The notes below the pieces were generated by a model. That model saw nothing but the letters and a program-made list of their open reading frames with translations. It had not been told where the DNA came from and ran no database searches. This document shows positions 1 to 7,220 of a stretch of DNA of 64,000 nt, piece after piece. The stretch is taken from NCBI RefSeq assembly GCF_014635985.1, contig NZ_BMDT01000010.1, positions 1 through 64,000 of the forward strand. Reading direction: 5' to 3'. Each line of letters starts with the position of its first letter. The stretch's first letter is position 1. The DNA comes from Enterococcus alcedinis. GTDB taxonomy: Bacteria > Bacillota > Bacilli > Lactobacillales > Enterococcaceae. The position numbers and the translations under genes were made by a program.

Positions 1-8
1 AAAAAACT

Positions 9-60
9 CCTCTCATAGTAGACTAGAATTTTTGTTTTTTCTAGTGTCTACTATGAGGGG
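9..60 (-). terminator. Long hairpin, terminator-like on the minus strand
   Basis: Positions 9-28 pair with 39-60 (CTCATAGTAGAC at 12-23 against GTCTACTATGAG at 46-57). Read on the minus strand, the stem is followed by a run of six T (positions 6-1). There is no T-run on the plus side, so this would stop leftward transcription. No leftward gene lies to its right in the window. It may protect a convergent gene beyond the left edge or be a different structured element. Confidence 0.45.
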
Positions 61-122
61 AGCATATCAGAATAACTAGAAGTACTGTTTTTTTGTTGGA
101 AAATTTGATGAAGTCATTCTAA

Positions 123-151
123 TTGATAATCATTCTCAATTAGTGTATATT
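123..151 (+). promoter_or_regulatory. Promoter overlapped by a Fur box
   Basis: A sigma-A-like promoter reads TTGATA (123-128), 17 bases, TATATT (146-151). Overlapping its -35 is TGATAATCATTCTCA (124-138), which differs at one base from the 7-1-7 Fur consensus TGATAATnATTATCA. A Fur-family repressor bound here would block RNA polymerase, so the reductase at 184 is probably induced by iron limitation. The match is direct; the regulation is inferred from the known Fur box. Confidence 0.7.
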
Positions 152-183
152 AGTATGAAATACGTAATCAAGGATGGTGCCTT

Positions 184-897
184 ATGGAAATATATTGGAC
201 AAAGATTAAAGAAATTATCGAAGAAACACCTGAGATTCGCACGTATCATTTAGAATGTCCTGTAGGGGTGACTTGGGAAGAAGGCGCACATATTCATTTA
301 GCGTTGGAAGGTTTCAATGCCGGCGATAAGCCGAATCGTGCACTCGTACGTCACATGTCGATTTCAACGGTTCAAAAAGAAACAACGATTGGCATTACGA
401 CGCGATTAAAAGAAGAACGTTCTGAATTTAAAACCATTTTAGGCAATTTAGCGATTGGCGATCAAGTCGCTGTTTTTAAAATAAAAAGTAATTTAGCTTT
501 ACGTCGTGAAAACCGCAACGTTTATCTGCTATCTTCGGGCGTGGGACTGGCTTCGTTTCGTCCACTCGTTTTACAATATTTAGGGGATAACAAGGAAATA
601 AATAAAATCCATTCGCTTCATATTTCAGATAAGAATGATCGTTTGTTTGAGTCTGTTTTTAACGGACAGTCAACGCCAACATTGACATCAGAAGTGGTGA
701 ATCAAAGAAGTGATTACTATGATAGCGTGCAATCACTAGCAGTAGACAAAGAAGGTTTATTCTATCTTGTCGGTAGCGATGAATTTTTGACACAAAATAT
801 TTCGTTGTTATTAGAAGCAGGGATACCCGCAGGACAAATTGTCATTGATAAACATGAAAACAAGCGAGCGCTGTTTTTATCAGAAGCCGCTGTTTAA
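184..897 (+). CDS. FAD-binding ferredoxin-reductase-type oxidoreductase
   Basis: A 237-residue protein with the two-domain ferredoxin-NADP reductase fold. An N-terminal beta-barrel carries the FAD-binding signature RHMSIST at residues 56-62 (RxYS/T type). A C-terminal NAD(P)-binding half has the glycine-rich loop GVGLASFRP at 119-127. There is no signal peptide or membrane segment, so it should act in the cytoplasm, moving electrons between NAD(P)H and an acceptor. The Fur box over its promoter suggests an iron role, such as reducing a ferric chelate or supplying electrons for haem or siderophore processing. The real partner cannot be read from sequence. It is a single-gene unit ending at a hairpin terminator. 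Confidence 0.8.
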   Translation: MEIYWTKIKEIIEETPEIRTYHLECPVGVTWEEGAHIHLALEGFNAGDKPNRALVRHMSISTVQKETTIGITTRLKEERSEFKTILGNLAIGDQVAVFKIKSNLALRRENRNVYLLSSGVGLASFRPLVLQYLGDNKEINKIHSLHISDKNDRLFESVFNGQSTPTLTSEVVNQRSDYYDSVQSLAVDKEGLFYLVGSDEFLTQNISLLLEAGIPAGQIVIDKHENKRALFLSEAAV

Positions 898-908
898 TAA
901 AATAGTAG

Positions 909-943
909 AAGTCCGTTTGTCCATTACGTGTCGACGGACTTTT
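909..943 (+). terminator. Rho-independent terminator after the reductase gene
   Basis: AAGTCCGT (909-916) pairs with ACGGACTT (934-941) and is followed by a short T-rich stretch. The loop is long (17 bases), so the terminator is plausible but not strong. Confidence 0.55.
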
Positions 944-1005
944 CCTTCTATTATTTATGATACAGATGCTTGCTCGATTTAAGAATCGTAAGGAGTACCA
1001 AACCA

Positions 1006-1452
1006 ATGACTAAAACAGAAGTCGAACAGTATTTGGAAATCAATCAAATTCCCTATGAGCGGTACCGTTTTACGGATGCTCCAATTGAACAGAGCACCAT
1101 TCCAATATATAAAACACTCGTTCTAACAGGCGATAAGACAGGCGCGACGATTGCGCTGATTCCTATTGATCAGCGATTGGATTATAAGAAGTTAGCCAAG
1201 CTTTCAGGCAATCGAAAAATTGGTTTACCGCCAATCGAAAAAGTGCTTGAAATGACAGGATACCCACATGGAGCCAATACGCCAATTGGCATTTTTATCC
1301 ATCATCCAGACTATCCAATGTTCTTTGATTCAACGATTCAAGAGCATCAGAAGGTCATCATTTCAGCAGGAGAATTAGGAAAAGTAGTCGTGATTGCAAC
1401 GAGTGATTTAATCGAAACAATTGAACCAGTAGTCGCTGATTTACTAAAATAA
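1006..1452 (+). CDS. YbaK/EbsC-family aminoacyl-tRNA deacylase
   Basis: A 148-residue protein of the YbaK/EbsC family, trans-acting enzymes that hydrolyse mischarged tRNAs such as Cys-tRNA(Pro). Family features include the early TDAPIEQ stretch, the lysine-bearing KTLVLTGDKTG segment, the KLAKLSGNRKIGLP block and the GYPHGANTPIGIF segment near the C-terminus. The start is set at the ATG at 1006 because AAGGAG at 990-995 sits 10 bases upstream; the frame is open further left to a TTG at 970 that has no ribosome site. It is convergent with the AraC gene and shares a bidirectional terminator with it. The exact amino-acid specificity is unknown. Confidence 0.88.
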   Translation: MTKTEVEQYLEINQIPYERYRFTDAPIEQSTIPIYKTLVLTGDKTGATIALIPIDQRLDYKKLAKLSGNRKIGLPPIEKVLEMTGYPHGANTPIGIFIHHPDYPMFFDSTIQEHQKVIISAGELGKVVVIATSDLIETIEPVVADLLK

Positions 1453-1496
1453 AACCACGTATCAACGAAGGGAAAATTCGTTTGATACGTGGTTTT
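1451..1496. terminator. Bidirectional terminator between convergent genes
   Basis: AAAACCACGTATCAA at the left pairs with TTGATACGTGGTTTT at the right, with A- and T-runs on the two sides. It serves the deacylase gene on the plus strand and the AraC gene on the minus strand. Confidence 0.85.
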
Positions 1497-2352
1497 ATTG
1501 ATTGGGCATTATTCGGTTATGATTACGCCAAACCGTTGGTGAGACACTGAATTTTTGTTTAAAAGCTTTTGAGAAATACAGCTGATTATTGTAACCGGTC
1601 TTCTCGGAAATCGTTCGAATGCTATCATCGCTAAACTTCAAGAGGTCGCAAGCGACAGATAGTCGGAAATTGACCAAGTATTCTTGAAGCCCAATGCGCA
1701 TCTCTTCTTTAAAGATCCGACTCAAATAATTACGGTTCAACCGACAGTGGGTGGCAATTTCTTCGACGGTAATCGGGCGATGGTAATGATGGGCAATGTA
1801 ATCTTTCGCATCTTTGACATACACATTGGTTCGTTTCGTTTGAACGTCTAAAGCTTGTGTTTGTGAGGTGTGAATGAGCGCATCTAAAATTAAGTACAAT
1901 TGCCCAGATAAGAAGAAGGATGAGCGATCTAAATGATTTGTCAGTTGCAACATTTGTGTGGCAATTTGCTGTCGGGCTTGGTTATCTTTAGCAGTATAAA
2001 TCGGTGAATCAAAAGACAAGCCGGCTAAGGCAAAAGCTCGTTTGGCTAAAGTACCATCAATTTCAATCCACATATAATGCCAAGGGTCATTATAATCGGC
2101 GATATACGTATTGATTTGATCCGGTGAAATCAAAAATCCTTGTCCGCTACTTAGTTCATAAAACCGGTCTTCGCCTTTGGAATTCGTACTCTGGAGCGTT
2201 CCTTTTCCTGACAAAACATAATGAAATAAAAAATGATTCCGTATTGCTGGGCCATAAAGGTGTGCAGGATGACAATTTTGGGCGCCTGCTTGATACAGTT
2301 TTAAATCGATTAATTCATCTTGTGCGATCGATTGTAATTGAAAAGTAGACAT
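1495..2352 (-). CDS. AraC-family transcriptional regulator of alpha-galactoside use
   Basis: A 285-residue regulator. The N-terminal part is a cupin-like AraC sensing domain (HPAHLYGP, HFLFHYVLSGKG, HYMWIEIDG). The last 100 residues form the double helix-turn-helix domain, with EEIATHCRLNRNYLSRIFK as the first helix pair and SIRTISEKTGYNNQLYFSKAFK then SPTVWR as the second. The ATG follows GGAGG on the minus strand. It is divergent from the GH36 alpha-galactosidase, the arrangement known for MsmR/RafR regulators, so it probably activates that gene in response to melibiose or raffinose. No transporter for those sugars lies in the window. Class certain; ligand inferred from context. Confidence 0.88.
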   Translation of the reverse strand: MSTFQLQSIAQDELIDLKLYQAGAQNCHPAHLYGPAIRNHFLFHYVLSGKGTLQSTNSKGEDRFYELSSGQGFLISPDQINTYIADYNDPWHYMWIEIDGTLAKRAFALAGLSFDSPIYTAKDNQARQQIATQMLQLTNHLDRSSFFLSGQLYLILDALIHTSQTQALDVQTKRTNVYVKDAKDYIAHHYHRPITVEEIATHCRLNRNYLSRIFKEEMRIGLQEYLVNFRLSVACDLLKFSDDSIRTISEKTGYNNQLYFSKAFKQKFSVSPTVWRNHNRIMPNQ

Positions 2353-2400
2353 ATAGGCCTCCGTTTGTTCTTCATTCTTTTATTGTAGTTTACATGTAAA

Positions 2401-2415
2401 AGGAAAGCGTTTCAA
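2401..2415 (+). promoter_or_regulatory. Weak cre-like site upstream of the alpha-galactosidase
   Basis: The stretch AGGAAAGCGTTTCAA resembles the CcpA cre consensus around its central AAGCGTTT but misses the leading T and the conserved C near the 3' end. It lies in the divergent intergenic region (2353-2564), which must also hold the AraC operator. Low confidence. Confidence 0.3.
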
Positions 2416-2564
2416 TTAAATGAGTGAAAAAGAAACAAAATATAGATAAATGAAACAAATAAGTTGGATAAAGGTATATAAAAGTAGCGAAATCACATCG
2501 ATTCTCTTGTAAGTGCTAGGTATACTGTGGCTATTGAAAGAAAAAAAGCTTGAAGGAGTGTAAT

Positions 2565-4760
2565 ATGGCAATTATTTATAACGAGGAACGTCAACAGTTC
2601 CATCTATTTAATGATGAAATCAGTTATATTATGGAGTTAATTAACGAGGAGTATTTAGCACAAGTTTATTACGGACGTAACGTACAGACATTTAATCAAA
2701 GGAATCCTTATCCATATGTGTCTCGTTCTTCCTTTTCACCTTCGCCTGCGGATTGGCCCGATCGTCATTTTACGCTGGATGCGATTATGCAAGAAGCGCC
2801 CGGATATGATACTAGTGATTACCGTCAATCGATCATTGAAGTGACTTATCCTGACGGTACACAAGCGACGAATTTCAAATATGAAAGCCATGTCATTTTT
2901 CAAGGGAAAAAACCACTTGAAGGCTTACCGGCGACTTATATAGTAGAAGAAGACGAGGCACAGACGTTAGAAATAACGATGCTTGATGCGCATCGTCAGT
3001 TCAAAGCGATTTTGTCGTATACGATTTACACGGATCGTGCAGTCATTGCGAAATCGATTCGTTATGTGAATGCTAGTCCAGAGACAATTGTTTTAAATAA
3101 AGCAGCTAGTGCATGTCTTGATTTACCCGATTATGATTACGAGTTGATTCAAATGACCGGGAGCTGGGCTAGGGAAAAGCATCTGAAACGTGATCCGTTA
3201 ACGATGGGAATTCATACATTTGATAGTAAACGAGGGGCAAGTGGTTCCGCACAACAGCCATTTATTTCACTCGTTCGACCGCAGACGACAGAAGCCACAG
3301 GCGAAGTTTATGGGTTCCATTTCGTTTATAGTGGGAATTTCGCGATTGAAGTAGAAGTCGATAATTACGAGCAAACACGCGTCCTTGTTGGAATCAACGC
3401 GCATCACTTTTCTTGGCAACTCGAACCGAACCAAGCGTTTCAAACGCCTGAAGTCATTTATGTTTATTCGAATCAAGGCTTAAATGGCCTGTCGCAAACG
3501 TATCACCACTTGTATCGTGAGCGTTTAGCTCGTGGCGAACATCAATACGCGGAGCGTCCAATTTTGATTAATAATTGGGAAACGACTTATTTTGACTTTA
3601 ACGAAGAGAAAATTCTTGATTTAGTCGATGGTGCCAAAGAACTAGGAGTGGAATTGTTTGTGCTAGATGATGGCTGGTTTGGCAAACGGAATTCTGATAA
3701 GACATCACTTGGTGATTGGTTCGTCAATCGTGAGAAGTTGCCTGGTGGACTCGAACAATTAGCGAAAAAAGTCAAAGCACGTGGCTTGAAATTTGGTCTT
3801 TGGTTTGAACCGGAGATGGTTTCAGAAGCCAGCGAATTGTATCAAGCACATCCAAATTGGGCGCTTCAAGTTAAAGATTACCCATTAAGTAAAGGACGTG
3901 ACCAACTGATTTTAGATTTTAGTCGCCAAGAAGTACGAGAAGCAATCTTCAATCAAATGACAGCAATCTTAGACGTCGTGCCGATTGATTACATTAAATG
4001 GGATATGAACCGGACGATGACAGAAGTCGGATCAATCGGACGTGACGCCAAGCAACAACTTGAAACTTCGCACCGTTATATGCTTGGCTTGTATGATTTC
4101 TTAGAGCGATTAACAACGCGTTATCCACATATTTTATTTGAAAATTGTTCAAGTGGTGGCGGACGCTTCGACCCAGGTATGGTTCATTATATGCCACAAA
4201 GTTGGGCGAGTGATAATACCGATGCTGTCGAGCGCCTCAAAATTCAATACGGCAATAGCCTGGTCTTTCCAACGTCCATGATTTGTGCGCAACTATCCGA
4301 AGTGGCAAATCATCAAGTTGGACGCATCACGAATGTTGAGATGCGCGCCAACGTTGCCATGTCGGGTAATTTCGGAATTATGCTGAACTTAGCACGCGAG
4401 TCACAAGCCGATTTAGCGGTAGTCAAAGCATCCATTGAATGGTACAAAACCCACCGACGTTTAATTCAATATGGTGATTTTTACCGTTTAATCAGCCCTT
4501 TTGAGTCGAACGAAACTGCTTGGTTATTCATTGATCAAGCCAAAGAAGAGGGTGTCTTGTTTTATTTCCAAATCTTATCTCAAGCATCGCAACCCTTGAA
4601 GAAAGTCAAATTCCAAGGGCTCGACCCAGACAGTCTCTATGAAATTCGTGGTCAAATATTGAGTGGCGATGAGTTGATGGCGTATGGATTGTATTTAAAT
4701 CATGAATTTTATGGTGATTTCCAGTCCAAACGAATTCCGTTTAAAAAAATAAATCAATAG
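2565..4760 (+). CDS. Alpha-galactosidase, GH36
   Basis: A 731-residue enzyme, normal length for bacterial GH36 tetrameric alpha-galactosidases. It releases terminal alpha-1,6-galactose from melibiose, raffinose or stachyose. The nucleophile is Asp480 in KWDMNR and the acid/base is Asp550 in SDNTD, the family spacing. Other hallmarks are NNWETTYFDF, FVLDDGWFG, GLKFGLWFEPEMV and ENCSSGGGRFD. The start is the ATG at 2565, with AAGGAG at 2553-2558. The same frame has an upstream TTG at 2550, which is not preferred because it precedes the ribosome site. No signal peptide, so the substrate must be imported. It is divergent from the AraC regulator and ends at a strong terminator. Confidence 0.95.
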   Translation: MAIIYNEERQQFHLFNDEISYIMELINEEYLAQVYYGRNVQTFNQRNPYPYVSRSSFSPSPADWPDRHFTLDAIMQEAPGYDTSDYRQSIIEVTYPDGTQATNFKYESHVIFQGKKPLEGLPATYIVEEDEAQTLEITMLDAHRQFKAILSYTIYTDRAVIAKSIRYVNASPETIVLNKAASACLDLPDYDYELIQMTGSWAREKHLKRDPLTMGIHTFDSKRGASGSAQQPFISLVRPQTTEATGEVYGFHFVYSGNFAIEVEVDNYEQTRVLVGINAHHFSWQLEPNQAFQTPEVIYVYSNQGLNGLSQTYHHLYRERLARGEHQYAERPILINNWETTYFDFNEEKILDLVDGAKELGVELFVLDDGWFGKRNSDKTSLGDWFVNREKLPGGLEQLAKKVKARGLKFGLWFEPEMVSEASELYQAHPNWALQVKDYPLSKGRDQLILDFSRQEVREAIFNQMTAILDVVPIDYIKWDMNRTMTEVGSIGRDAKQQLETSHRYMLGLYDFLERLTTRYPHILFENCSSGGGRFDPGMVHYMPQSWASDNTDAVERLKIQYGNSLVFPTSMICAQLSEVANHQVGRITNVEMRANVAMSGNFGIMLNLARESQADLAVVKASIEWYKTHRRLIQYGDFYRLISPFESNETAWLFIDQAKEEGVLFYFQILSQASQPLKKVKFQGLDPDSLYEIRGQILSGDELMAYGLYLNHEFYGDFQSKRIPFKKINQ

Positions 4761-4766
4761 TATACA

Positions 4767-4805
4767 ACATCCTTTCGATTCTCATGGAGCGAAAGGATGT
4801 TTTTT
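4767..4805 (+). terminator. Terminator after the alpha-galactosidase
   Basis: ACATCCTTTCG (4767-4777) pairs with CGAAAGGATGT (4790-4800), followed by a T-run. Confidence 0.85.
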
Positions 4806-4817
4806 GTTATGCATAAA

Positions 4818-4832
4818 TGAAAGCGCTTGTCA
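4818..4832 (+). promoter_or_regulatory. Cre-like sequence
   Basis: TGAAAGCGCTTGTCA matches the CcpA cre core TGAAAGCGCTT but has one extra base before the closing TCA. It lies between two terminators upstream of the small sigma factor gene, and no promoter was clearly seen beside it. Confidence 0.3.
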
Positions 4833-4902
4833 AATCGGATAATGACTAAATTGAGCGGAAAAAACGTCTAATCTGTGAGAATAGTATGTATCTCTCATTT
4901 AA

Positions 4903-4932
4903 GAATGTTGATAAATCAACATTCGCTTTTTT
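4903..4932 (+). terminator. Terminator with no obvious gene before it
   Basis: GAATGTTGA (4903-4911) pairs exactly with TCAACATTC (4916-4924) around a 4-base loop, followed by GC and six T. It is a textbook terminator but lies about 100 bases after the previous one, with no ORF between, and 120 bases before the sigma gene. It may end a small RNA or shield the sigma gene from read-through. Confidence 0.75.
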
Positions 4933-5051
4933 AAAATGCAAAAATAAAAGCATTATCGGCCCTTTTTTTCCATTATGTGAAATGCCAGAATGTCGAGTGC
5001 TTGATAATCTAAAGTCACCTCGAGGAATTCAAAATAAAGGACATATAAGAA

Positions 5052-5531
5052 ATGACAAATGAAGAGTTGGATCAATTAGTGAGAGATTATGAAGGCTTAT
5101 TTTATCGTGTCTTACAGCGTTGTGGCACCTTCCCAGGACAAGCAGCCTATGAAGATGAATTACAAGAGTTGCGTTTATTATTCTTTTTACGTGCCCAACA
5201 ATACGAAACACGCGGATTATTTGAAATGGAAAATGACGTCACTTATTTATTCCGTCATCTATTGTGGCGACTCGTCGATGGCAAACGTAAAAAAGTCGTC
5301 GAAACCTATGGCAACGGTGAAGAGTTGTTTTTATACTTAGCCGAGGAAGAATCGTTATATGAAGAAGTTGAGTTGTTGGATCAACTGAATGCCTTCTATA
5401 AACAATTATCACAAAAAGATCAAAAGAAATGCCAAGCACTATTAAGCGACGAAACGTTGCCACGGCAAAGCCGCAGCCGCTATCGCAATTATTTCTACAA
5501 ACATTTTAAAACTTTTTTCAAAAACCTGTGA
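5052..5531 (+). CDS. Small sigma-70-like factor (ComX/SigX-like)
   Basis: A 159-residue protein with the layout of short alternative sigma factors. Residues about 5-80 look like region 2, with an acidic/hydrophobic core (DELQELRLLFFLRAQQYE) and a basic end (DGKRKK). Residues about 110-159 are a short region-4-like tail (LSQKDQKKCQALL) ending in a very basic stretch (RQSRSRYRNYFYKHFKTFF) suited to DNA contact. Length and shape resemble ComX/SigX of Lactobacillales, and more loosely other minimal sigma factors of Firmicutes. No anti-sigma gene is adjacent. It heads a same-strand cassette with DUF1659 and DUF2922 genes and a muramidase. The start ATG has AAAGGA about 10 bases upstream. Class moderately sure; regulon unknown. 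Confidence 0.68.
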   Translation: MTNEELDQLVRDYEGLFYRVLQRCGTFPGQAAYEDELQELRLLFFLRAQQYETRGLFEMENDVTYLFRHLLWRLVDGKRKKVVETYGNGEELFLYLAEEESLYEEVELLDQLNAFYKQLSQKDQKKCQALLSDETLPRQSRSRYRNYFYKHFKTFFKNL

Positions 5532-5610
5532 CATTTTCAATCTAAAACTCGTTTATATAGGTGTAGGAAGCGCAACTTACAAAAAACAAAAAAACAAGGA
5601 GGCAACAAAC

Positions 5611-5817
5611 ATGAAATTACACAAGCAAACAAAATTAACCGCTCAACTAACCATCGTCGGGGAAGAAAAACCACAAAAGCAAACATTTGCCAACGTCATT
5701 GAAAATCCAGAGGGTACTGCAATTATGGCACTAGGTGAAGTCATGGCAAGTTTCGATCCAGAAAACACGAGTGTCGCAAGCATGATTGAAACGGTTGAAT
5801 TTGAACACACAAACTAA
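5611..5817 (+). CDS. DUF1659 family small protein
   Basis: A 68-residue protein resembling the DUF1659 family: polar, mostly beta-strand with alternating hydrophobics, no membrane helix and no signal peptide. It begins right after a strong AAGGAGG ribosome site. The DUF2922 gene follows 23 bases downstream, and such pairs recur next to each other in Firmicutes. Function is unknown. From its position it may be under the adjacent sigma factor. The region upstream (5532-5610) contains no terminator, so read-through from the sigma gene is possible. Confidence 0.72.
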   Translation: MKLHKQTKLTAQLTIVGEEKPQKQTFANVIENPEGTAIMALGEVMASFDPENTSVASMIETVEFEHTN

Positions 5818-5840
5818 AAAACTAATTGGAGGAAACCAAC

Positions 5841-6059
5841 ATGAAAAAATTACATTTAACATTCTTAAACGCAGAAGGTAAGAAACACAAACTAATCCCG
5901 AAAGTCGCTTCGACAGAACTAAGTGGCGAAACCGTGGAAACAGCAATGAACCAACTTGCAGCATTAAATCTATTTGAAAAAGACAACGTCGCTCTATTCC
6001 AAGGAGTCGACAGCGCCAAATACGTCGAAACAATCGAAACACCACTCTTTCAAAAATAG
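5841..6059 (+). CDS. DUF2922 family small protein
   Basis: A 72-residue protein resembling DUF2922: KKLHLTFLNAEGKKHKL at the start, a central VETAMNQLAALNLF helix and a C-terminal beta part. The start is the ATG at 5841 with GGAGG at 5828-5832; the same frame is open to an earlier in-frame codon at 5826 that lies within the ribosome site. It is soluble, small and of unknown function. It pairs with the DUF1659 gene before it. Both are short, same-strand and similar in size, which suggests they form a complex or act as a unit, but that is inference. Confidence 0.72.
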   Translation: MKKLHLTFLNAEGKKHKLIPKVASTELSGETVETAMNQLAALNLFEKDNVALFQGVDSAKYVETIETPLFQK

Positions 6060-6112
6060 AGGTTATTATTAAAGCACTAGCTTATGACCGAATCACTGCT
6101 CCAATAATACTA
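6057..6112 (+). repeat. Short copy of an intergenic repeat also at 27.7 kb
   Basis: After the DUF2922 stop the sequence AGAGGTTATT begins a segment whose bases 6078-6100 match 27797-27819 at 21 of 23 positions. The copy at 27.7 kb begins with the same AGAGGTTATT after a stop codon and contains both arms of a palindrome; this one carries only one inner arm, flanked by its own imperfect 12-base inverted repeat (ATTATTAAAGCA against TGCTCCAATAAT). It looks like a shortened member of a small repeat family. Confidence 0.6.
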
Positions 6113-6133
6113 ATCATCAAAAAATTACTCGAG

Positions 6134-6161
6134 AGGCTGTGACTTAGGTTGCAGCCTTTTT
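6134..6161 (+). terminator. Probable terminator before the muramidase gene
   Basis: AGGCTG (6134-6139) pairs with CAGCCT (6152-6157), followed by T. The stem is only six pairs. It would partly uncouple the DUF2922 gene from the muramidase gene. Confidence 0.5.
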
Positions 6162-6187
6162 ATTATAGAAGAAAAGGAGAATTTGTT

Positions 6188-7039
6188 ATGATTCCAAAAC
6201 CAATTATTTTAGATATTAGTGAATGGCAGGTCCCGACAAAGATTAATTACGATCAATTATGTCGAGAAATTGCAGGTGTCATCGTTCGCGTGCAATATGG
6301 TTCGAACTATGAAGATAAACATTACAAAACGCATATTGCTGCCTTTAAGAAAAGAAACATCCCTGTCGCAGTTTACGCTTGGGTCCGAGGCACATCAGTT
6401 ACGGATATGGAAAAGGAAGCCAGTGATTTTTATCGACGAGCAAACACATTGGAACCAACTTTTTGGTGGTTAGACGTTGAAGAACAGTCGATGCGTAACA
6501 TGCGACAAGGTGTGGAAGCGTATCGCAAAAAATTAAAAGAACTAGGAGCGAAGAAAGTCGGTGCTTATATAGCCAATCACTTATATAAACAGTTTAACTT
6601 GAATACATCAACTTTTGATGCGATATGGCTACCAACGTACGGTATCAACAATGGACAGTATAATGGTAGTAAACCCACAGCGACAAGCGTCTATCATTTA
6701 CATCAATACACTGATCGAGGGAAATTGAGTGGTTATTCCGATTATTTAGATTTGAATCGAATAGCTAAAGGGAAATTAGATGATTATTTTAACCAAAAAG
6801 ATAATCCTATTATAATAGAAGAAACAATACGTTATGAGCTGATTACCGACGTGTATCTAAGAGAAGGTCCTTCAGTTCATGCAAAAGAAATCGCACTTCT
6901 AAAAAAAGGAGAGCATATTTTAATTCACAAGAATCATTTTAAAGAAGGGTATATTTGGGGAGAACAAAGAAGAGAAAAGAAGCAGTCAGGATATCTCGCT
7001 TTAGTAATGTTACAAGAATATGTCAAGAAAGTTAAGTGA
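6188..7039 (+). CDS. GH25 muramidase without signal peptide, SH3-like tail
   Basis: A 283-residue lysozyme-like hydrolase of family GH25, cutting MurNAc-GlcNAc bonds of peptidoglycan. The barrel spans about residues 1-205, with Asp9 in LDISEW and the catalytic pair Asp96-x-Glu98 in WWLDVEE. Residues about 220-280 look like a bacterial SH3 wall-binding domain (ITDVYLREGPS). The start is the ATG at 6188 with AAAAGGAGA just upstream. There is no signal peptide, as in phage endolysins, so release would need a holin or cell lysis, yet no phage gene is nearby. It lies behind the sigma factor and DUF1659/DUF2922 genes, suggesting a joint programme. It is distinct from the secreted GH25 at 18.3 kb. 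Confidence 0.85.
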   Translation: MIPKPIILDISEWQVPTKINYDQLCREIAGVIVRVQYGSNYEDKHYKTHIAAFKKRNIPVAVYAWVRGTSVTDMEKEASDFYRRANTLEPTFWWLDVEEQSMRNMRQGVEAYRKKLKELGAKKVGAYIANHLYKQFNLNTSTFDAIWLPTYGINNGQYNGSKPTATSVYHLHQYTDRGKLSGYSDYLDLNRIAKGKLDDYFNQKDNPIIIEETIRYELITDVYLREGPSVHAKEIALLKKGEHILIHKNHFKEGYIWGEQRREKKQSGYLALVMLQEYVKKVK

Positions 7040-7046
7040 AGTTTAC

Positions 7047-7073
7047 AAAGCACCCGATATTGGGTGCTTTTTT
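7047..7073 (+). terminator. Terminator after the muramidase gene
   Basis: AAAGCACCC (7047-7055) pairs with GGGTGCTTT (7062-7070), followed by T. Confidence 0.88.
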
Positions 7074-7220
7074 GATTGATTCAAGGAAAGGACTTTCTTT
7101 TTTCAATGACAGAAAGTATACTGATTCTGTGTGTTAAAATTAAGCAATTAAATTGTGAAGATAAGTTCAAAATGTTGCAAGAAGTAGAAATTAATTTTGC
7201 AATCAATCGGAGGAATGAAT

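Noticed and set aside
2124-2348. 74-codon plus-strand frame
   Set aside because: Lies wholly inside the AraC gene on the other strand, with no ribosome site or family features.
5731-6045. Minus-strand frame of 104 codons over the DUF1659/DUF2922 genes
   Set aside because: The plus-strand genes have strong ribosome sites and family similarity; the minus frame has neither.
6188-7039. Prophage endolysin module
   Set aside because: Although the muramidase lacks a signal peptide, no holin, tail, capsid or integrase gene is near, so a prophage is not supported.
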